Origin: Lysobacterales bacterium
GTDB taxonomy: Bacteria > Pseudomonadota > Gammaproteobacteria > Xanthomonadales > SZUA-36
Assembly (NCBI GenBank): GCA_021648125.1
Contig: JAKITK010000010.1
Coordinates: 1 to 64,000 of the forward strand
Length of the DNA stretch: 64,000 bases
Reading direction: 5' to 3'
The position numbers and the translations under genes are program-made. Below, piece by piece: positions 1-8,715 of the stretch (position 1 is the first letter of the stretch; each line of letters opens with the position of its first letter). The notes under the pieces are model-generated. The model saw only the letters and a list, made by a program, of their open reading frames with translations, was not told the origin of the DNA and did not search any database.

Positions 1-4
1 ATTT

Positions 5-124
5 GAACACCAATTCCGGAAAAATTGGAAAAGTGTTCAGATAAAACCAGAATCAGTGTTCACATAAAACCGGAATGGGTGTTCAGATTGAACCAGAATC
101 AGTGTTCAGATTGGGCCGGAATAT
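5..124. repeat. IS21-like multiple terminal repeats
   Basis: Four tandem 23-bp units (33-55, 56-78, 79-101, 102-124) all begin GTGTTCA and contain a CCGGAAT/CCAGAAT core. One partial copy in inverted orientation lies at 5-19. Multiple short terminal repeats of this kind are typical of IS21-family ends, so the body of the element (istA/istB) would lie to the left, outside the window. The family assignment is inference: no transposase is visible here. The block stops exactly where a coding sequence for an SDR enzyme begins. Confidence 0.5.
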
Positions 125-586
125 GCACTTGGTTCTTATAATATGAGCAAATATGCGATGGAAGCTTATTCTGATGCGCTTTATGCTGAAATGAAAAAAT
201 TTGATGTGCAAGTCAGCATTGTAGAGCCAGGCAATTTTAACTCTAAAGTGATCCAAAACATGAAAACTCGAATCAAGAAAAACAACAGCACCTATAAAGA
301 ATCATTATTTAAACAAGAAATGCTGGGGCTGGAACAATATTTCCCCACAGATCGTTCAGTTTTCGAGAGTCCAGATGCTGTATCGGCTGCTGTTATGGAC
401 GCCTTGTTTTCTGAAAACCCAAAACGGCGCTATATGGTAGTGCCTTCGCAAGGTGAGGCAGAGTTTACGATTAAAGGGGCAATAAACACGCTTGTTGAGC
501 TAAATAAAGGCCATGCTTTTAGTTATGACAAAAAAGCCATGATGTTAATGTTGGAACAAGCTATTGATAAATCATCTTCAAAGTAG
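125..586 (+). pseudogene. 5'-truncated short-chain dehydrogenase/reductase
   Basis: This is the C-terminal half of an SDR oxidoreductase. The active-site YxxxK is intact: the Tyr codon is at 137-139 and the Lys codon at 149-151, followed by KYAMEAYSDAL and a VSIVEPGNF segment typical of SDR enzymes. The Rossmann GxxxGxG half is absent because the frame runs directly into the IS-like repeats. An ATG at 143 lies inside the YxxxK motif and cannot be a genuine start. The reading frame is otherwise clean to its stop, so the truncation looks recent. Interpreted as a gene cut by insertion of the element on the left. Confidence 0.75.
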
Positions 587-589
587 CTG

Positions 590-649
590 TAGGGTGCTCA
601 TGCCTATCTTTTTCTTAAAGAATTGATTGACGAGCATGACCCACCCTAT
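590..649. terminator. imperfect inverted repeat after the SDR remnant
   Basis: TAGGGTGCTCATGC at 590-603 is mirrored by GCATGACCCACCCTA ending at 649, with a short T-run in the loop. It could act as a terminator or be a dispersed intergenic palindrome. There is no clear U-tract at its end. Confidence 0.35.
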
Positions 650-694
650 AGTTAAATTTCAAGTTGAAAAGTCAATATTACTAATCTTTATATT

Positions 695-1603
695 ATGAAA
701 AAATTTATACAAAATATCACCCAAATTAAAGCCAATGAACTTAAAGCAACATTGGCTTCATTTGCCATGGTTTTTATACTCATGGCTTGTTATTTTATCT
801 TACGCCCTGTGCGAGATTCTATGGCCAGTGACTGGAGCGACACCGAAGTCAGTATGCTCTGGAATTTACAATTTTTTATCAGTATTGGCATAGTGGCTAT
901 TTATGGTCTTATTATATCAAAGATAAAGTTTAAAAATGTTGTACCTATTGTTTACAGCAGTTTTTCTGCCAGTTTTTTTGTGTTTTATCTAAGCACCCAA
1001 AACTTATCCGATCCCGTACTGCTTGAAAAGTCCTTTTATGTTTGGGTGAGTGCTTTTAGTTTGTTTAACTTATCAGTGTTTTGGAGCTTTATGTCAGACA
1101 CCTTTAATAAAGAGCAGGGCAAACGGTTGTTTGCTATCATAGCTGCTGGCGCTAGTTTTGGAGCAATAATTGGGCCGATAATTCCTGCTTTGTTCGCCAA
1201 ACAACTGGGTGTGCACAATCTCATGTTAATTGCCGCTGTTGGGTTGTTAATGGTTATTCCATTGATACTGTATATTTACCACTTAAAAACTCATGAACTT
1301 AATAATCAAGGGTTAAAGGTCGATTTATCCCAACAAAAACTCAGCAATTCATGGTTCAGTGGTTTTAAATCAGTTATCACCAATCCCTATTTATTAAGCA
1401 TCGGGCTATTTATTCTCCTCTATGTTTTTATCGCGTCATTTGTGTATTTTGAACAAAAAAACCTATTGGCTGAGTTTTCGCGTGCACAGAGAGTTGAAAT
1501 ATTGGGTAGTATCGACTGGATTGTCAACTTCTTAACCTTCTTCATGGCCTTTTTTGTTACGGGTCGGGTTGTGAAAAAATATGAAAAACCATCCTTCCTG
1601 TAG
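695..1603 (+). pseudogene. truncated MFS/Npt-type nucleotide-transporter-like protein
   Basis: 302 residues with about eight hydrophobic segments. The N-terminal LRPVRDSMA motif and a GASFGAIIGP segment resemble the MFS-like proteins related to ADP/ATP (Npt1/Npt2, TlcA) translocases found in free-living gammaproteobacteria. Relatives are about 400-450 residues, so roughly four membrane segments are missing. The protein ends abruptly after a VTGRVVKKY segment that would normally lead into the next helix, and no continuation is found in other frames downstream. Called a 3'-truncated remnant. The substrate is unknown. Confidence 0.55.
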
Positions 1604-1793
1604 CAGTTGCTTGAGATGATTTTAAGATAAATACCCTGCAGCGATGAAGTGCCTGTAGAAAGCAAATTGCATAGACCAATTGCCGAGACTACTTTAAACG
1701 ACTAAACTGATGCAGTAATAAAACTTATTCAGACCATTGCGGTCGTACTAGTACAATAATTAGTATTGAAGCAATTTTCAACAGGAGAACCTC

Positions 1794-2480
1794 ATGAAAT
1801 CCACTAAGTTTTCACTTATTCTTGTCAGTCTGGCGGTTGCCGGCTTGGCTACCTCTCCGGTTTGGGCAAAAGATGATTTGCCGGCAATTAATGCCGACGG
1901 TATGGAGTTAGTCAAAAGCAATAAAATGACCACGGTGTATAAAGACCCGGGTGCGGATCTCGGTGGTTATACCAGTTTTATCCTTGAGGATGCCAGCGTG
2001 GCCTTTAAAAAGAACTGGAAACGGGATCAAAACAGAGAGGCCATAAGCCTTTCTGGCAAGGCAAGTGACAAAGATATGCAGCGCATCAGAGATAAAATCT
2101 CCGCTTCTTTCAGAGATACCTTCGAGAAAGAATTGACAGCGGGTGGTTACCAACTGGCTGACCAACCCGGCGAAAGCGTGTTAATTATTAGACCAGCAAT
2201 TGTTAATTTAGATGTCAATGCACCTGATCTCAGAACATCTACACGCAGCCGAACTTATTCGGAATCCGCAGGCGAAATGACCCTAAACCTTGAACTGATT
2301 GACTCGCTAACAAACGATAAAGTCGTTATTGTGAGAGATCGTAAGCGGGATTTAGGCTACGGTTATGTGCAATGGCGAACCAGCGGCAGGAACCAGGCTG
2401 ATGCAAAACGAATGATGCATTCCTGGGCAAAATCTTTCCGGCAAGCACTGGATGATGCCAGAGACTCAGTCCGTCAATAA
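1794..2480 (+). CDS. DUF3313-like exported protein, copy 1
   Basis: 228 residues with a classical signal peptide (KFSLILVSLAVAGLA, cleavage near SPVWA-K). The mature part has the DUF3313 layout: an early TTVYKDPGADL segment, a central YTSFILEDASVAFKKNW and a GEMTLNLELIDS beta-strand region. Function is unknown; family members are periplasmic or outer-membrane-associated. The ATG at 1794 has a good AGGAG 7-8 bases upstream. It is followed 33 bases later by a clear paralogue, so the two probably form an operon. Confidence 0.75.
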   Translation: MKSTKFSLILVSLAVAGLATSPVWAKDDLPAINADGMELVKSNKMTTVYKDPGADLGGYTSFILEDASVAFKKNWKRDQNREAISLSGKASDKDMQRIRDKISASFRDTFEKELTAGGYQLADQPGESVLIIRPAIVNLDVNAPDLRTSTRSRTYSESAGEMTLNLELIDSLTNDKVVIVRDRKRDLGYGYVQWRTSGRNQADAKRMMHSWAKSFRQALDDARDSVRQ

Positions 2481-2513
2481 AGTGATAGACGGGATCTACT
2501 GAAGGTCACAAGT

Positions 2514-3188
2514 ATGAAATCGATAAAATCTGTTCTTATCCTCTTTGCCCTGATAATGGCGGTTTCTACTGTCTGGGCAAAGAAGAACTTACCGGCGGTA
2601 AATGCTGACGGTATGGAGTTAGTGAAAAACACCCGGTTAACGACTGTGTATGCAGATCCGGGTGTTGACCTCAGTGCTTATACCCAAATCATGTTGGCAG
2701 ATATCAGTGTTAGTTTCCGAAAAAACTGGAAACGCGATCAGAACAGCATTTCCCGAGGTCGCGCTATTAAAGTTAAAGACAGCGATATGGAACGGATTAA
2801 AGAACGCTTGGCTGCAGACTTTAGAGCTATTTTTATGCTTGATTTGCAAGCCGGTGGTTATCAGATGGTCGATAGCCCGGGCAAATCGGTATTAATCATT
2901 AAACCAACAATTGTCGATTTGGATGTGGTTACACCCTATATTAAGGGTCCTTCCCGATCAGTAAGTTATTCAGATTCTGCCGGTGAAATGACTTTAAAAC
3001 TTGAGCTTTTCGATTCCATTACGAATGACAAAATTGTAATAATAAGGGATCGCAAGAAAGATTTTGGACACGGCTCAGCCAGTTGGTGGACTAGCGATAA
3101 TGTGGAGGATGCCCATCGGATAATTACCGCATGGGCAAATGCACTTCGGCAGGGACTGGATGAGGCGCGCGGCAGTCTAAAACAGTAA
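2514..3188 (+). CDS. DUF3313-like exported protein, copy 2
   Basis: 224 residues, homologous over its full length to the preceding gene (shared ADGMELVK, FRKNWKRDQN, SAGEMTLKLEL and DRKKDFG segments). It has its own signal peptide ending at TVWA. This is a tandem gene duplication with substantial divergence, so it is not recent. Function unknown. A weak AGGC...GCCT stem just downstream, at the converging end of the next gene, may separate the two transcription units. Confidence 0.75.
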   Translation: MKSIKSVLILFALIMAVSTVWAKKNLPAVNADGMELVKNTRLTTVYADPGVDLSAYTQIMLADISVSFRKNWKRDQNSISRGRAIKVKDSDMERIKERLAADFRAIFMLDLQAGGYQMVDSPGKSVLIIKPTIVDLDVVTPYIKGPSRSVSYSDSAGEMTLKLELFDSITNDKIVIIRDRKKDFGHGSASWWTSDNVEDAHRIITAWANALRQGLDEARGSLKQ

Positions 3189-3222
3189 TCGCTATTATTT
3201 CAAACACAATAGAGGCGGGTTT

Positions 3223-3552
3223 TTACCTGCCTGAAAGCCACTCGATGGTATCACCGTCACTGCGTTCGATAGTGATCATTTCCGCTTGATCGCCTTTCAT
3301 CCAGATACTGCCATTTTTACGGCTGATACCGTCTTCACTATAGTCAAACTTGAACTGGCGTCTCAGGGTTAGCCCGCCGCGTGAACTACGCGCAATTTTT
3401 AGCCCGGCTAAGGCGACACTCTGGTCCAATAACTGCAATTGATATTGTTTGCACAGGCGAGCAACGGCGCTACGGGCACGGTCGCGGGCGCGCATGGTTG
3501 TTAGCCAGGAGGCAGAGATGGCGACCAGAACAATGATAAGTAATAATTCCAT
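3223..3552 (-). CDS. DUF3301 single-pass membrane protein
   Basis: 109 residues: an N-terminal membrane helix (LLLIIVLVAISASWL), then a basic RARDRARSAVARLC segment and the DUF3301 core with LLDQSVALAGLK and LRRQFKFDYS. The function of the family is unknown. The gene begins at 3552, and the upstream bases are a duplicated copy of the 3' end of smr (see the direct repeats at 3540 and 4480). Originally it probably lay directly after smr in the same transcript. Confidence 0.75.
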   Translation of the reverse strand: MELLLIIVLVAISASWLTTMRARDRARSAVARLCKQYQLQLLDQSVALAGLKIARSSRGGLTLRRQFKFDYSEDGISRKNGSIWMKGDQAEMITIERSDGDTIEWLSGR

Positions 3553-3620
3553 GGCTTAGATTTGGTGGTTGTCGGGGCTGCTTTCAATCCCTTGGTTGGT
3601 TATTCTTGCTTTGTAACAGC
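3540..3620. repeat. left copy of VapBC-flanking direct repeat
   Basis: About 80 bp here match 4480-4560 in the same orientation, 940 bp away. The first 36 bases differ at only two positions and the remainder is more diverged. The copy carries the first codons of the DUF3301 gene plus a decayed version of the last 20 or so codons of smr. It marks the left border of the inserted toxin-antitoxin module. Confidence 0.8.
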
Positions 3621-3741
3621 AAATACGGGTGGGGAGAAAGATAGAGTATAAAATAGGAGTCAAAGAAAGATAGGGCTCAACCTGACCCTTTTTTGGCCCA
3701 GAACCCTTCTTGAGATGTTTATAGCTGTCAATCGTTTTGCA

Positions 3742-4125
3742 TTATTTAGGCCTTGTCTTTGGTATGTAATTGACATTTGCTAGGTTTTTAAAATCAATGT
3801 CTTGAGTCCATACCGTAGCATTATATTGTTTTGCAGTTGTGTATATAATGCTGTCTGCCATTGGTAATTTATACTTTAAACTAACCTTTGCAGCAGCAGT
3901 TGAAATTGATGGCGTAAGCGCTACAATTTGCCCTTTTTGAATAGCTGCAAGAGCTTGTAACAAGTGATGCTCATCACTTTCGCGAAGTATTACTTTTGAT
4001 ATCTCGTAAATACATATTGTTGGTACTATAAGTTCATTGGTTTTTTTTATAGGAGCAGAGAATTTTTTGGCATTCTGGCCACCTTCAAAGTATTCAAGCC
4101 AGCCTGAAGTATCTACAACATTCAC
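3742..4125 (-). CDS. PIN-domain ribonuclease toxin (VapC-like)
   Basis: 127-residue PIN domain. Conserved acidic residues are visible at the N-terminus (VVDTSGWLEYF), in the middle (ICIYEISKV) and near the C-terminus (LPMADSIIYTTA, TQDIDFKNL). VapC toxins cleave RNA, often initiator tRNA or rRNA. The start is GTG at 4125, overlapping the antitoxin stop by four bases (GTGA), so the pair is translationally coupled. All motif positions look intact, so this copy is probably functional. Confidence 0.85.
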   Translation of the reverse strand: MNVVDTSGWLEYFEGGQNAKKFSAPIKKTNELIVPTICIYEISKVILRESDEHHLLQALAAIQKGQIVALTPSISTAAAKVSLKYKLPMADSIIYTTAKQYNATVWTQDIDFKNLANVNYIPKTRPK

Positions 4126-4328
4126 AGCCTATCATTTTCTCTAGTGAATGATGTATCAATACCTTTAAGAAATCCCTCAAGTTCGCCTATGTCTCTTTCC
4201 AGGATAAATTCGATTCTGTTTTCGTATTGAACAACCTGCATCTGTTGACCAGGTGATAGGTTTAATGACTCTCTAATCTCTTTAGGAATAACAACTTGGA
4301 ATTTAGGTGACACTTTAACACTTAACAT
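4122..4328 (-). CDS. AbrB/MazE-type antitoxin (VapB-like)
   Basis: 68 residues with a SpoVT/AbrB swapped-hairpin DNA-binding domain (VSPKFQVVIPKEIRESLNL) followed by an acidic toxin-binding tail ending in FTRENDRL. The ATG at 4328 is chosen because a GGAG lies about 8 bases upstream and the AbrB fold begins there; an upstream in-frame ATG at 4439 would add a non-homologous extension. It should neutralise the adjacent PIN toxin and repress its own promoter. Confidence 0.85.
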   Translation of the reverse strand: MLSVKVSPKFQVVIPKEIRESLNLSPGQQMQVVQYENRIEFILERDIGELEGFLKGIDTSFTRENDRL

Positions 4329-4479
4329 TATCAACTCTCCTATCGATAAAGGCATGGTATTACCATAGTCGCATCGATACGGTTTGTCAATTGCATGAGA
4401 CGGCGAAAACTGAGTTAGACTGTCGCTCAAGTAATGCATATATATCCAAAGGAGATTATTTTTGGAACATAGGGAAATA

Positions 4480-4560
4480 GTAATAATTCCATTGCTTAGA
4501 TTTGGTGATTGTCGGGCTCGGATTGATTTTCCGGTTGGTTTTTATTGTTTTTTAACAGCA
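4480..4560. repeat. right copy of VapBC-flanking direct repeat
   Basis: Partner of 3540-3620. It includes the genuine 3' end of smr (stop at 4496-4498) and, on its left, a leftover of the first five or so codons of the DUF3301 gene, which are useless here. Together the two copies show that the module between them arrived at the smr/DUF3301 junction with duplication of the junction. Confidence 0.8.
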
Positions 4561-5095
4561 CAATAACCGCACCGCTACCGCCATCGGCAGGCTTGGCAGA
4601 AATAAAAGCCAGCACCGTCGGATGGCGCCGCAGCAGGTGATTGCACAGAGTTTTAAGCACCGGCCTTGGGTTTTTCGAGCGCAAGCCTTTACCATGGATG
4701 ATATTGATACACCGGTAGCCTGAGTGTTTGGCGTGATTGATAAAGTCGAGTATCAACTCCTCGGCCGATTGCTGTTTTAGGCCATGAAGATCCAGTTGGT
4801 CTTCAATCGGGAATTGCCCTCGGCGTAGCTTACGCAATATTTGCTTTTGCAGTCCGCTGCCAAGATAAACCAATTGTTCATTGGTTTCTAGTTCGTTAAT
4901 ATCGTGCGCATGGCCAAGTAAATCATCACGATTAATTTTTAATCCAGTGCGATTAGTCTTAGGCAATGGTTTTTGTAGTGGTCGCTGTGTATGGCGTTCA
5001 CTGACCGTGGGCAGGGGGCGGGTATCGCCAACAGCTTGACGAAATAGGTCACTATCTTCTTGGCTGAGGCTGGTTTTTGAAGTTTTTATAGTCAT
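4496..5095 (-). CDS. Smr-domain endonuclease family protein
   Basis: 199 residues: a polar N-terminal region, then a C-terminal Smr domain (about residues 100-185) with the hallmark DLHGL, IIHGKG and GGSGAVIVLL motifs. Stand-alone Smr proteins of this size in gammaproteobacteria (SmrA/SmrB type) are nucleases; SmrB cleaves mRNA at collided ribosomes. I cannot separate SmrA from SmrB by eye. The start at 5095 gives the usual family length. Confidence 0.8.
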   Translation of the reverse strand: MTIKTSKTSLSQEDSDLFRQAVGDTRPLPTVSERHTQRPLQKPLPKTNRTGLKINRDDLLGHAHDINELETNEQLVYLGSGLQKQILRKLRRGQFPIEDQLDLHGLKQQSAEELILDFINHAKHSGYRCINIIHGKGLRSKNPRPVLKTLCNHLLRRHPTVLAFISAKPADGGSGAVIVLLKNNKNQPENQSEPDNHQI

Positions 5096-5251
5096 GCAGG
5101 TGCTTGCAAGAGTGAAATCAACGGGTAGCTAGCATATCAGTTTCTGTAGAGGAGGTGCTTTGGCATGCAAGCAAAGGCGCTAATAAACCGCCTATTAAGG
5201 CACGATTCAGGTATAGTTAGCAGTCAATTAATAGCGAAGAAAACCCTCGGT

Positions 5252-6022
5252 ATGTATCTTTTAGTAAGCAACGATGACGGCTATCACGCAAGCGGTATTC
5301 AGGCACTTGCAAAGCGCCTATCACAATTTGCCACAGTGACTATAGTGGCGCCAAGCTCGAATCGCAGTGGTGCCAGTAATTCGCTGACACTTGATGGCCC
5401 AATAAGGGTTACAAAAATGGCTGAGAACCAGTTTAAATTATCCGGTACGCCCACAGATTGCGTACATATCGCCTTAACCGGGATGCTGGATAAAGATCCG
5501 GATATGGTGGTTTCCGGTATCAACCATGGGGCTAATCTTGGCGATGATGTGCTTTATTCCGGCACTGTTGCCGCGGCCATGGAAGGGCGTTTCCTCGGAC
5601 TGCCCGCGCTGGCTATCTCTTTGTTATGGAGTTCGGGCAAGCAGCATTTTCAGACAGCAGCTGAGGCAGCAGCTCTAATAGTTGAGAAGCTTCGCATGGA
5701 TCCTTTACCAGCCGATACCATCTTGAATGTAAATGTACCGAATTTACCCTGGGAAGAAATCCAAGGGTTTGAAGTTGCCCGGTTGGGTCATCGACACCGA
5801 GCCGAAGCTGCCATTCCCATGCAGGACCCTCGTGGTCACTTGCATTATTGGATTGGAGGGCCCGGTAAGGAAGAGGATTCCGGCCCCGGAACTGATTTTG
5901 ATGCGGTGAGTCGTGGGTATATATCAATAACACCTATTCATGTCGATTTAACCCGTTATCAGGCACTCGAGCAGGTTTCCAATTGGGTTGGCAGTTTGCA
6001 GCCTGAGGGAATGAAAAAATAA
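5252..6022 (+). CDS. surE: 5'/3'-nucleotidase SurE
   Basis: Metal-dependent nucleoside monophosphate phosphatase. The ATG at 5252 gives [10 protein letters not shown], where the SNDDG metal-binding motif sits at the N-terminus as in all SurE proteins; the frame is open 29 codons further upstream but that stretch has no homology. Other motifs: [29 protein letters not shown] and NVNVPNL. At 256 residues it is standard length. Its stop overlaps the pcm start (TAATG), and the surE-pcm-nlpD order is classical. Confidence 0.93.
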   Translation: MYLLVSNDDGYHASGIQALAKRLSQFATVTIVAPSSNRSGASNSLTLDGPIRVTKMAENQFKLSGTPTDCVHIALTGMLDKDPDMVVSGINHGANLGDDVLYSGTVAAAMEGRFLGLPALAISLLWSSGKQHFQTAAEAAALIVEKLRMDPLPADTILNVNVPNLPWEEIQGFEVARLGHRHRAEAAIPMQDPRGHLHYWIGGPGKEEDSGPGTDFDAVSRGYISITPIHVDLTRYQALEQVSNWVGSLQPEGMKK

Positions 6023-6690
6023 TGCAGCGTCAGCATGCCAGTATTCATGGTCAGGGAATGACATCGAAAACCACCCGCGACAAACTGGTGTTTCGTTTGC
6101 AGGAAAAAGGTATTAATGATAAACGGGTATTGCAGGCTATTACCGATGTGCCAAGGCACCTGTATGTAGATGAAGCGTTATCATCGCGTGCCTATGAAGA
6201 CACCGCTTTGCCAATCGGTTTAGGCCAGACCATTTCACAGCCCTATATCGTGGCGCTAATGACTCAGGAATTACTAAAAAACGGCATTCCTAAAAAAGTA
6301 TTAGAAGTCGGTACTGGCTCAGGTTATCAAGCGGCGGTACTGGCACAACTGGTATCTCAGGTATTTAGTGTAGAGCGAATTGAAAAACTGTTGCGGGAAG
6401 CCCGGCGCACATTTCATCGCACCGCGCAGCGAAATATCTACACTCGCCACGCCGATGGCAGGCTGGGCTGGCCCACCCAAGCTCCATTTGATGCGATAAT
6501 TTTAACTGCGGCAGGAACTGACCTTGAAGAAGATTTATTGGATCAACTGGCTGATGGCGCCTGCCTTATAGCACCGCTCGGAGGTGCACAGGGCCAGCGA
6601 CTGGTAAAATACACTCGCCAAGCTGATGAATTTACCCGTGAAGAGCTTTGTGATGTCAGCTTTGTACCCTTATTGAGTGGGTTAAGCTGA
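6022..6690 (+). CDS. pcm: protein-L-isoaspartate O-methyltransferase
   Basis: 222 residues. SAM-dependent methyltransferase that repairs isoaspartyl residues in ageing proteins. Motif I VLEVGTGSGYQAAVLA, the upstream LPIGLGQTISQPYIVALM and the post-I VFSVERIEKL are all present. The start ATG overlaps the surE stop by one base, implying coupled translation. A later ATG at 6058 is a possible alternative start. Confidence 0.93.
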   Translation: MQRQHASIHGQGMTSKTTRDKLVFRLQEKGINDKRVLQAITDVPRHLYVDEALSSRAYEDTALPIGLGQTISQPYIVALMTQELLKNGIPKKVLEVGTGSGYQAAVLAQLVSQVFSVERIEKLLREARRTFHRTAQRNIYTRHADGRLGWPTQAPFDAIILTAAGTDLEEDLLDQLADGACLIAPLGGAQGQRLVKYTRQADEFTREELCDVSFVPLLSGLS

Positions 6691-6714
6691 GTATGGTTAT
6701 GTGGGATTTTAACG

Positions 6715-7299
6715 ATGTTTAAAAAACTTTACGACCGTACCCTTAAACTGTCGGGACACCGGCATGCTCCCCGTTATCTTGCCGGCTTGAGTTTTGCTGA
6801 AGCCACCTTTTTCCCTATTCCACCGGATGTCATACTACTGCCAATGTTAGTTGCCAAACCTGAGAAGGCTTGGTATTACGCATTTATTTGCACGATGGCC
6901 TCGGTGGTAGGTGGGGTTTTCGGTTATTTGCTGGGAAGCTGGGGCTTTGAGCTGTTTTCCGATTGGTTGGAAACATCCAGTTATTATCCGGCATTTTTGC
7001 AAGCAAAAGAGGCGTTAAATCGTTGGGGATTCTGGGTTATTCTAGTGGCTGGATTTACCCCAATTCCGTATAAAATATTTACCATTGCGGCAGGTGTTAT
7101 CGGCATGCCATTTTTTCTGTTCCTTGGTGGCTCGGTTGTTGGACGCGGCGCGCGATTCTACCTGGAGGCAGCGATTATTCGTATATGGGGCGAGTCTGCT
7201 GCCGGACAGATCCGGCGCTGGGTAGATTGGTTGGGCTGGGGTGTGGTTGTTGCTGTTGTTCTAATCATCGCTTACTTGATGATTAATTACCAAGGCTAA
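6715..7299 (+). CDS. YqaA/DedA-like inner-membrane protein
   Basis: 194 residues with four or five hydrophobic segments and the VTT (SNARE-associated) features FAEATFFPIPPDVILLP and AGFTPIPYKIFTIAAGVIG, typical of YqaA-type relatives of the DedA family. DedA proteins influence membrane lipid and proton-motive-force homeostasis; the role of YqaA is not established. Placement between pcm and nlpD is common in gammaproteobacteria. Confidence 0.85.
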   Translation: MFKKLYDRTLKLSGHRHAPRYLAGLSFAEATFFPIPPDVILLPMLVAKPEKAWYYAFICTMASVVGGVFGYLLGSWGFELFSDWLETSSYYPAFLQAKEALNRWGFWVILVAGFTPIPYKIFTIAAGVIGMPFFLFLGGSVVGRGARFYLEAAIIRIWGESAAGQIRRWVDWLGWGVVVAVVLIIAYLMINYQG

Positions 7300-7307
7300 G
7301 ATGTCAT

Positions 7308-8198
7308 ATGATGAATAGTCGCCTTATTCTGCTTATTTGTTCTGTTGTACTGCTGACCACAGCCTGCAGCAATCGCTGGGCCGCGCCAGTTGAAGAACGC
7401 AGTATGAGTAAACTACCCGCGCAGCGATCAGTTGCTAAGGCACAGCCGGAAATTTATACTGTCAAACGCGGTGACTCACTCTATACTATCGGCTTCCGCT
7501 ACGGCCTTGATTACCACAGTATTGCCAGTTGGAACCAGCTAAAAAAACCGTACACAATCTTTCCTGGGCAGAAGCTGCATTTGCAGTCCGGGAAAACAGC
7601 ATTCAAAAAGTCATCTACAGTGACAACCCAGCCACTTAAGCCAAAGTCATCGGTAAGTGTAGCCGCAAAACCGGTGACCAAGTCAGTATCACAATCAGCA
7701 CCAAAATCAGCACCAAAATCAGCAAAGGTGGCAAGCGTTAGCGACACTAAACCAGCAGCGAAAAAAAGCACGGCTAAACCAGCGCCTGCAAAACCTGCCA
7801 ATAGCAGTGTTGCATCGGGTCGCGGTAAGGTGCATTGGCAATGGCCAACCAATGGTACAGTGATTGAAAGCTATCTGGCCGGCGATCCAACCCGAAGTGG
7901 TTTGGATATCGCCGGTAAAGAAGGCCAAGCTATTCGTGCCGCCGCCAGAGGTAGTGTGGTCTATAGCGGCAATGGTTTGCTGGGTTATGGCGAGCTTATT
8001 ATCATTAAACACAATGATCGCTTTCTATCGGCGTATGCCCATAACCGGGTGCGTCTGGTAGCGGAAGGTGAAAGTATTCGTGCAGGTCAAAAAATTGCCG
8101 AAATGGGCCGAGGTGATAACGGCCGAATTAAATTGCATTTTGAAATCCGCGCCAACGGCAAGCCAGTGAATCCGCGGCAATACCTTCCAAGGCGCTAG
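7308..8198 (+). CDS. nlpD: NlpD-like murein hydrolase activator lipoprotein
   Basis: 296 residues. Lipoprotein signal with lipobox LLTTAC (Cys at about residue 21), one LysM peptidoglycan-binding domain (YTVKRGDSLYTIGFRYG), a Lys/Ala/Pro/Ser-rich linker and a C-terminal LytM/M23 domain. The LytM metal ligands are degenerate: the usual HxxxD is replaced by RSGLDIAG, as expected of an EnvC/NlpD-type activator of AmiC amidases rather than an enzyme. Its usual downstream neighbour rpoS is about 20.4 kb away in this genome. Confidence 0.88.
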   Translation: MMNSRLILLICSVVLLTTACSNRWAAPVEERSMSKLPAQRSVAKAQPEIYTVKRGDSLYTIGFRYGLDYHSIASWNQLKKPYTIFPGQKLHLQSGKTAFKKSSTVTTQPLKPKSSVSVAAKPVTKSVSQSAPKSAPKSAKVASVSDTKPAAKKSTAKPAPAKPANSSVASGRGKVHWQWPTNGTVIESYLAGDPTRSGLDIAGKEGQAIRAAARGSVVYSGNGLLGYGELIIIKHNDRFLSAYAHNRVRLVAEGESIRAGQKIAEMGRGDNGRIKLHFEIRANGKPVNPRQYLPRR

Positions 8199-8274
8199 TT
8201 TATTCTTACTGAAAATTCTTACCGCAGAAAAAACTTAAGCGGCTGGAATTAAACTTTACTCGACTGAGGATTTA

Positions 8275-8715
8275 ATGAAACTTCTCAAATTATTATTCAT
8301 TTTCACGCTTGCAGTTGTAACAACTTTTTTATTAATGAGCTTGGTTGGTACACAATTGGTGATCGCAGATATTACAAGTTTTGGGATAGAAGTCTCCCTC
8401 GCCGATAGAGTGTCGGCCAGTCTGCATGACATATTTGGTTTGCTGCCTATCCTATTGGCTCTGGTCAGCGTAGCCCAGGCCGTTGCTTTTTCTCTGGCCA
8501 GTAGGTGTATTCGGTGGTTTGCAGGCAGCCAGACTTTTTGGTATAGCTTTGCCGGGCTTTGCTCTATGCCGGCCGCATTATTGCTGATCAAATATTTTAT
8601 GGGCATAACAATATTCGCAGCGGCACGGTCGAGCCTTGGCATGTTTCTGGTCAGCTTGTGCGGCCTTGCCGGTGGCTGGGTATTCGCCCAATTAATGCAG
8701 AAGAGGAAAGTCTAG
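8275..8715 (+). CDS. four-helix integral membrane protein, unknown function
   Basis: 146 residues with about four hydrophobic segments (near residues 5-30, 54-75, 86-107 and 118-140). No catalytic motif was recognised. Its stop TAG is immediately followed by the ATG of the sugar dehydrogenase gene with no gap, so the two are almost certainly co-translated. A GAGG sequence precedes the ATG at 8275. It may assist or anchor the dehydrogenase, but that is only context. Confidence 0.75.
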   Translation: MKLLKLLFIFTLAVVTTFLLMSLVGTQLVIADITSFGIEVSLADRVSASLHDIFGLLPILLALVSVAQAVAFSLASRCIRWFAGSQTFWYSFAGLCSMPAALLLIKYFMGITIFAAARSSLGMFLVSLCGLAGGWVFAQLMQKRKV

